Source: Alphaproteobacteria bacterium UBA2723
GTDB lineage: Bacteria; Pseudomonadota; Alphaproteobacteria; RF32; CAG-239
NCBI GenBank assembly: GCA_002353835.1
Contig: DEKL01000069.1
Location: 2,359-12,226 of the forward strand
Direction of reading: 5' to 3'
DNA length: 9,868 bases
The translations under genes were made by a program, and so were the position numbers. This document shows, in pieces, positions 6,514 through 9,868 of this stretch (positions are counted from its first letter, which is position 1; every line of letters begins with the position of its first letter). The notes under the pieces were generated by a model. It worked only from the letters and a program-made list of their open reading frames with translations, ran no database searches and was not told the origin of the DNA.

Positions 6514-9500
6514 ATGACTAAAAAGCTTATTCTTATTGCGGTTGCTGCGTGTGGACTGCTGTATTCCGGAGTCGCAGAGGCTAAGGTGTGCCGACTCGGA
6601 GATGAAGGTTGTGATACTATTCAAAGAAATTACGGCCCTGGAGAAGGAACGTGTGATGAAAGTGTCTATTTTGAGTGCGAACAACCGCGTGCTGGCGCTA
6701 CCTACTGTATGTCATCTGAAAAAGGCGCCTTATATAAAGCGGAAGATTGCTGTTTCAATTCAAGTGGTGCTCATGCCCTCAATGCCTCGGGGTATTTAAC
6801 CTGCTCAGCCGACGATAATATGGTAGGCTATGGTAAATCTTGTACAAGTGCTAATAATCATAAAACATACTGGCAATATTGTGGTTGCGCATACGGCTTC
6901 GTTGATATGAATCCAACGGGGTCTATTGTCGGTTCTGTTATAGGTAATATAGAAGACGAAAGCGATTATACGATACCTTACGAAAGCCGTTGTGGCACCT
7001 ACTCCACAAATACTAATGCAAAGTGTCAATTAGCAATATGTAGAAACGACAGACGTTGGTTCTATCAAAATTCAGGAAGCCACTGCAAATACAGATATGA
7101 AACACGTTGCGGTGGTTTTGGTTGTATGCAGTTATATGATTGTAATAACGAAGAAAACTTCTACAGAAATGATGATGAGAAATTGAATATAGACGGTAGC
7201 GGTAGCGTTGATAACTTTATCAGCTATTTGGAGAGTGATTTAAGGGGTAATGAGAAAGATCAAAATAAAGATGTGTGGCGCGTAGGTGTTGATAGCGAAT
7301 ACCGTTACTATAAAGATAGTGCAAATAAAGTTATTCCTTACAGCACAAAGATGACACTTTTATCCGGCGGAACAATAAAACCCGAGCTGTATAATGTAGT
7401 TAACAGAATCGTTTGCGGTTACGAAGGAAATTCAAATACAGGTACGGATTCTGGCGGTGGTAAAACATGTAACGGCATACAAAACTACTGTTATAAATAT
7501 ACAGGGTGTAATAATGTTCGCGGATGGTATAATACAAACCCAAACCAAGCTATTCTCTATGATACACCGAGAGTTTATGGAAATTACCAAACACCTGGTG
7601 CTTATGAACATTGGATGAACGAGGTAGAAAGAGCCTCCGGTTATAGCTTTAGATCTCCGACATCTGCTATCGGTGATTCTATGGATATGAACCCGACAAA
7701 TAAGAGTCTCCGTTCAGCGTTCTATGCTAAAGCAGGCGCTGGGACATCTTCAAATGCAGAAAGAGGTTGTATATATTTGGCGCACGCTTGTCATGCAAGC
7801 GGAAATGCTTGTTACAGACGTATCGGCTGTAATGAAAATGCTCGTTTCTATCACTCCTTCGTCAATGCAGCTAATGTAGGGTATTTCAATGGTAGCAATA
7901 CGTTATCATCTATAGCAAACGAGGGTCTTTATAACAAATTATATAATTCATCATTAAACGGTGCCTATTTAGATGATTTCTATGTACATAATAAAGATGT
8001 AGGAACATTGGCGGCTAATGAAAGATATCCGGCCTGTGTTTATGAAATTAACGCCTGTAACGATACGCCGGATGCCACAAAGGGCGGTGGTTGTTATCGT
8101 AAATCTTTGGTCAAAGGTTGTATAGATAACTTTGAAGACATAAGAGAACACCTCAATCTGGAAAATGATTGGACAAACTGGTTTAAGGAATGGAAACCGA
8201 TTTGTAATGATGGTACGCGTTGTTATCAGGCATCTTCTTGTGATACGGAAAATGGTGCATACAGTTCTGCTCCGAACACATCATTCTTCTTAACAGCTCA
8301 CTCAACAGCGACATCATCAACATGTTACCGTGGTGCAACATGTCACATTATTGCCGGTGCTTATAGTTCTACACCAAATACATCATTCTTTAATGTAATC
8401 AGTTCTTCGGCTTCCGGTTCATTGTCTTATCGTGGTCAAAATTCAAATAGAGTGGTTGGTGCATACAGTTCTGTACCGAATACATCATTCTTTATCACAA
8501 TACACTCTGTTGCTTCCGGTTCAATGGCATATCGTGGCGAGAGCGTTCGTGTTAATGCCGGTGCATATAGTTCTGTACCGAACACATCATTCTTTATCAC
8601 GGTAAATTCATCTGCATCAGGTTCAATAACATACCGTGGTCAAGAAGTTCGCACCAATGCCGGTGCTTATACCTCAACCCCGAACACATCATTCTTTGTT
8701 GTGGTTAGTTCCTCTGCATCCGGTTCAATATCTTACCGTGGTCAGAATTCGCATAAAGAGGTTGGTGCTTATAGTTCAGTACCGAATACATCATTCTTTA
8801 TTACAATACATTCTGTCGCATCCGGTTCAATGGCCTATCGTGGTCAAGAAGTTCGCACTAATGCCGGTGCTTATACCTCAACTCCGAACACATCATTCTT
8901 CATTGTAGATAGTTCATCTGCATCCGGTTCAATAGGTTATCGTGCAAGAGAATCTCATCGTGTTGCCGGTGCATATAGTTCAGTACCGAATACATCATTC
9001 TTTATCACAATACATTCTGTTGCCTCCGGTTCAATGGCCTATCGTGGCGAGAGCGTTCGCACTAATGCTGGTGCCTACAGTTCAACGCCGAACACATCAT
9101 TCTTTATTACGATCAGTTCATCTGCATCCGGTTCAATAGTATATCGTGGTCAGAGTGTAAATTTAGGTGTCGGTTCATATAGTTCTACGCCGAATACATC
9201 ATTCTTTATTACGATTAGTTCCTCTGCATCCGGTTCAATATGCTATCGTGGTCAAGAATGTCGCGGTTTAACATCCGGTGCATATACATCACGTCCGAAT
9301 ACATCATTCTTTAATATTATAGAATCACATGCATCCGGATCCGCTTGCTACCGTGGTCAAGATTGCGGTTTAAACAGAGGTGTATATACATCACGTCCGA
9401 ATACATCATTCTTTGAAGCAATCAGTTCATCTGTATCCGGTTCGGTATGCTACCGTGGTCAAAATTGTTATATAGCGGGTGGCGCATACAGTTCTACGCC

Positions 9501-9868
9501 GAATACATCATTCTTCGTAACGATTAATTCTGCTGCATCCGGTTCAACATGTTATCGTGGTCAAAATTGTAACGGCAGAATTGGTGTATATACTTCAACC
9601 CCGAATACAACGTTCTTTGATGTTATCAAGTCAATTGCATCCGGTTCACATTGCTATCGTGGTCAAAACTGCGCTGTAACATCAAATGCAAACCCGAACA
9701 CCAGCTACTTCAAATTTGTAAATTCATCAGCATCCGGTTCTGTATGTTACCGTTCAAGTGCGTGTCGTTTAGAAGCCGGTGCATATAGCTCTAGTCCGAA
9801 TACATCATTCTTTGCTGTTTCCATTGTGAAGAACGCTGAGCAAGACTCAATATGTTATCGTTCCGGTG
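6514..9868 (+). CDS. Large secreted cysteine-rich tandem-repeat protein, open at right edge
   Basis: An uninterrupted frame of 1118 codons runs from an ATG (AGG Shine-Dalgarno six bases ahead) to the window edge without a stop. Residues 1-23 form a Sec signal peptide with a probable cut after AEA23, so the protein is exported. Residues 24-580 are cysteine-rich, with motifs of the form C-Y-x4-C (CYKYTGC at 326, CYRRIGC at 433, CYQASSC at 570). An aromatic pair often follows (GWY, RFY). Two longer stretches without Cys lie in this part (roughly 211-300 and 333-418). From residue 581 come about 16 tandem copies of a 34-residue repeat rich in Ser, Thr, Asn and Gly. No anchor, enzyme motif or known domain was recognised, and the C-terminus is not visible. 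A surface or extracellular structural or adhesive role is a guess from architecture alone. Confidence 0.92.
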   Translation, partial: MTKKLILIAVAACGLLYSGVAEAKVCRLGDEGCDTIQRNYGPGEGTCDESVYFECEQPRAGATYCMSSEKGALYKAEDCCFNSSGAHALNASGYLTCSADDNMVGYGKSCTSANNHKTYWQYCGCAYGFVDMNPTGSIVGSVIGNIEDESDYTIPYESRCGTYSTNTNAKCQLAICRNDRRWFYQNSGSHCKYRYETRCGGFGCMQLYDCNNEENFYRNDDEKLNIDGSGSVDNFISYLESDLRGNEKDQNKDVWRVGVDSEYRYYKDSANKVIPYSTKMTLLSGGTIKPELYNVVNRIVCGYEGNSNTGTDSGGGKTCNGIQNYCYKYTGCNNVRGWYNTNPNQAILYDTPRVYGNYQTPGAYEHWMNEVERASGYSFRSPTSAIGDSMDMNPTNKSLRSAFYAKAGAGTSSNAERGCIYLAHACHASGNACYRRIGCNENARFYHSFVNAANVGYFNGSNTLSSIANEGLYNKLYNSSLNGAYLDDFYVHNKDVGTLAANERYPACVYEINACNDTPDATKGGGCYRKSLVKGCIDNFEDIREHLNLENDWTNWFKEWKPICNDGTRCYQASSCDTENGAYSSAPNTSFFLTAHSTATSSTCYRGATCHIIAGAYSSTPNTSFFNVISSSASGSLSYRGQNSNRVVGAYSSVPNTSFFITIHSVASGSMAYRGESVRVNAGAYSSVPNTSFFITVNSSASGSITYRGQEVRTNAGAYTSTPNTSFFVVVSSSASGSISYRGQNSHKEVGAYSSVPNTSFFITIHSVASGSMAYRGQEVRTNAGAYTSTPNTSFFIVDSSSASGSIGYRARESHRVAGAYSSVPNTSFFITIHSVASGSMAYRGESVRTNAGAYSSTPNTSFFITISSSASGSIVYRGQSVNLGVGSYSSTPNTSFFITISSSASGSICYRGQECRGLTSGAYTSRPNTSFFNIIESHASGSACYRGQDCGLNRGVYTSRPNTSFFEAISSSVSGSVCYRGQNCYIAGGAYSSTPNTSFFVTINSAASGSTCYRGQNCNGRIGVYTSTPNTTFFDVIKSIASGSHCYRGQNCAVTSNANPNTSYFKFVNSSASGSVCYRSSACRLEAGAYSSSPNTSFFAVSIVKNAEQDSICYRSG
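8254..9868 (+). repeat. About 16 tandem 102-bp repeats within the large gene
   Basis: The unit encodes 34 residues. Its best-conserved positions are G1, Y3, S5, PNTSFF at 7-12, S17, ASGS at 19-22, and YRGQ at 25-28. Copies start at 8254, 8356, 8458, 8560, 8662, 8764, 8866, 8968, 9070, 9172, 9277, 9379, 9481, 9583, 9685 and 9778. The tenth copy has 35 residues; the fifteenth has 31 because the GAYxS opening is reduced. The last copy is cut by the window edge. The spacing of exact multiples of three keeps the frame open. DNA identity is highest around the codons for PNTSFF and SGS, indicating repeated duplication. Confidence 0.97.

Noticed and set aside
6509..6517. Mini-ORF ATG-AGA-TGA overlapping the start of the large gene
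   Set aside because: It falls by chance between the AGG ribosome binding site and the real ATG; two codons give no evidence of regulation.
6535..6555. Possible lipobox VAAC (Cys13) in the large repeat protein
   Set aside because: Only 12 residues precede the Cys, leaving a very short hydrophobic stretch, while a normal signal peptidase I site (AEA before residue 24) follows. A lipoprotein is not excluded but is less likely.
8636..9139. Open frames at 8636-8908 and 8942-9139 in a second reading frame
   Set aside because: They are shadows created by the 102-bp periodicity, which repeats every frame identically. They lack starts with ribosome binding sites and overlap the large gene.
8254..9868. 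Regularly spaced repeats suggesting a CRISPR array
   Set aside because: The copies are directly contiguous, 102 bp long, variable, and lie in frame inside one long coding sequence; there are no unique spacers.

Overview
The window is AT-rich bacterial DNA with closely spaced genes. It encodes a Gram-negative envelope: an MlaA-type outer-membrane lipoprotein, a periplasmic MlaC and a second small lipoprotein. Gene content and base composition suggest an uncultured, possibly gut-associated alphaproteobacterium; that lineage call is an inference. No rRNA, tRNA, insertion sequence or CRISPR array was seen.

Left part, all on the minus strand. A Bcp-type peroxiredoxin runs off the left edge (1-259) with its own promoter. 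Upstream of it, and separated by a strong hairpin terminator (320-354), is a compact block transcribed leftward: a hypothetical protein of about 184 residues whose C-terminus ends in DDLPF, a 103-residue lipoprotein, and two very small basic ORFs of 48 and 30 codons. Next come an M3-family oligoendopeptidase F (1701-3479) and a DegT/DnrJ-type PLP sugar aminotransferase of the WbpE/WlbC kind (3670-4827). Each of these two has its own terminator.

Right part, all on the plus strand. A 192-bp divergent region carries a good promoter for mlaA-mlaC, two parts of the phospholipid-retrograde Mla pathway. mlaA encodes the outer-membrane component and mlaC the periplasmic carrier; the inner-membrane MlaFEDB genes are not in this window.

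From 6514 to the right edge runs one uninterrupted reading frame of at least 1118 codons, open at the window end. It encodes a secreted, cysteine-rich protein. Its C-terminal half is an array of about 16 tandem 34-residue (102-bp) repeats with a PNTSFF...ASGS..YRGQ core. Its N-terminal half contains diverged copies of what looks like the same cysteine module. A near-consensus promoter with a TTGACA palindrome over the -35 box precedes it. I do not recognise this protein as a named family, and it is the most unusual object in the window.
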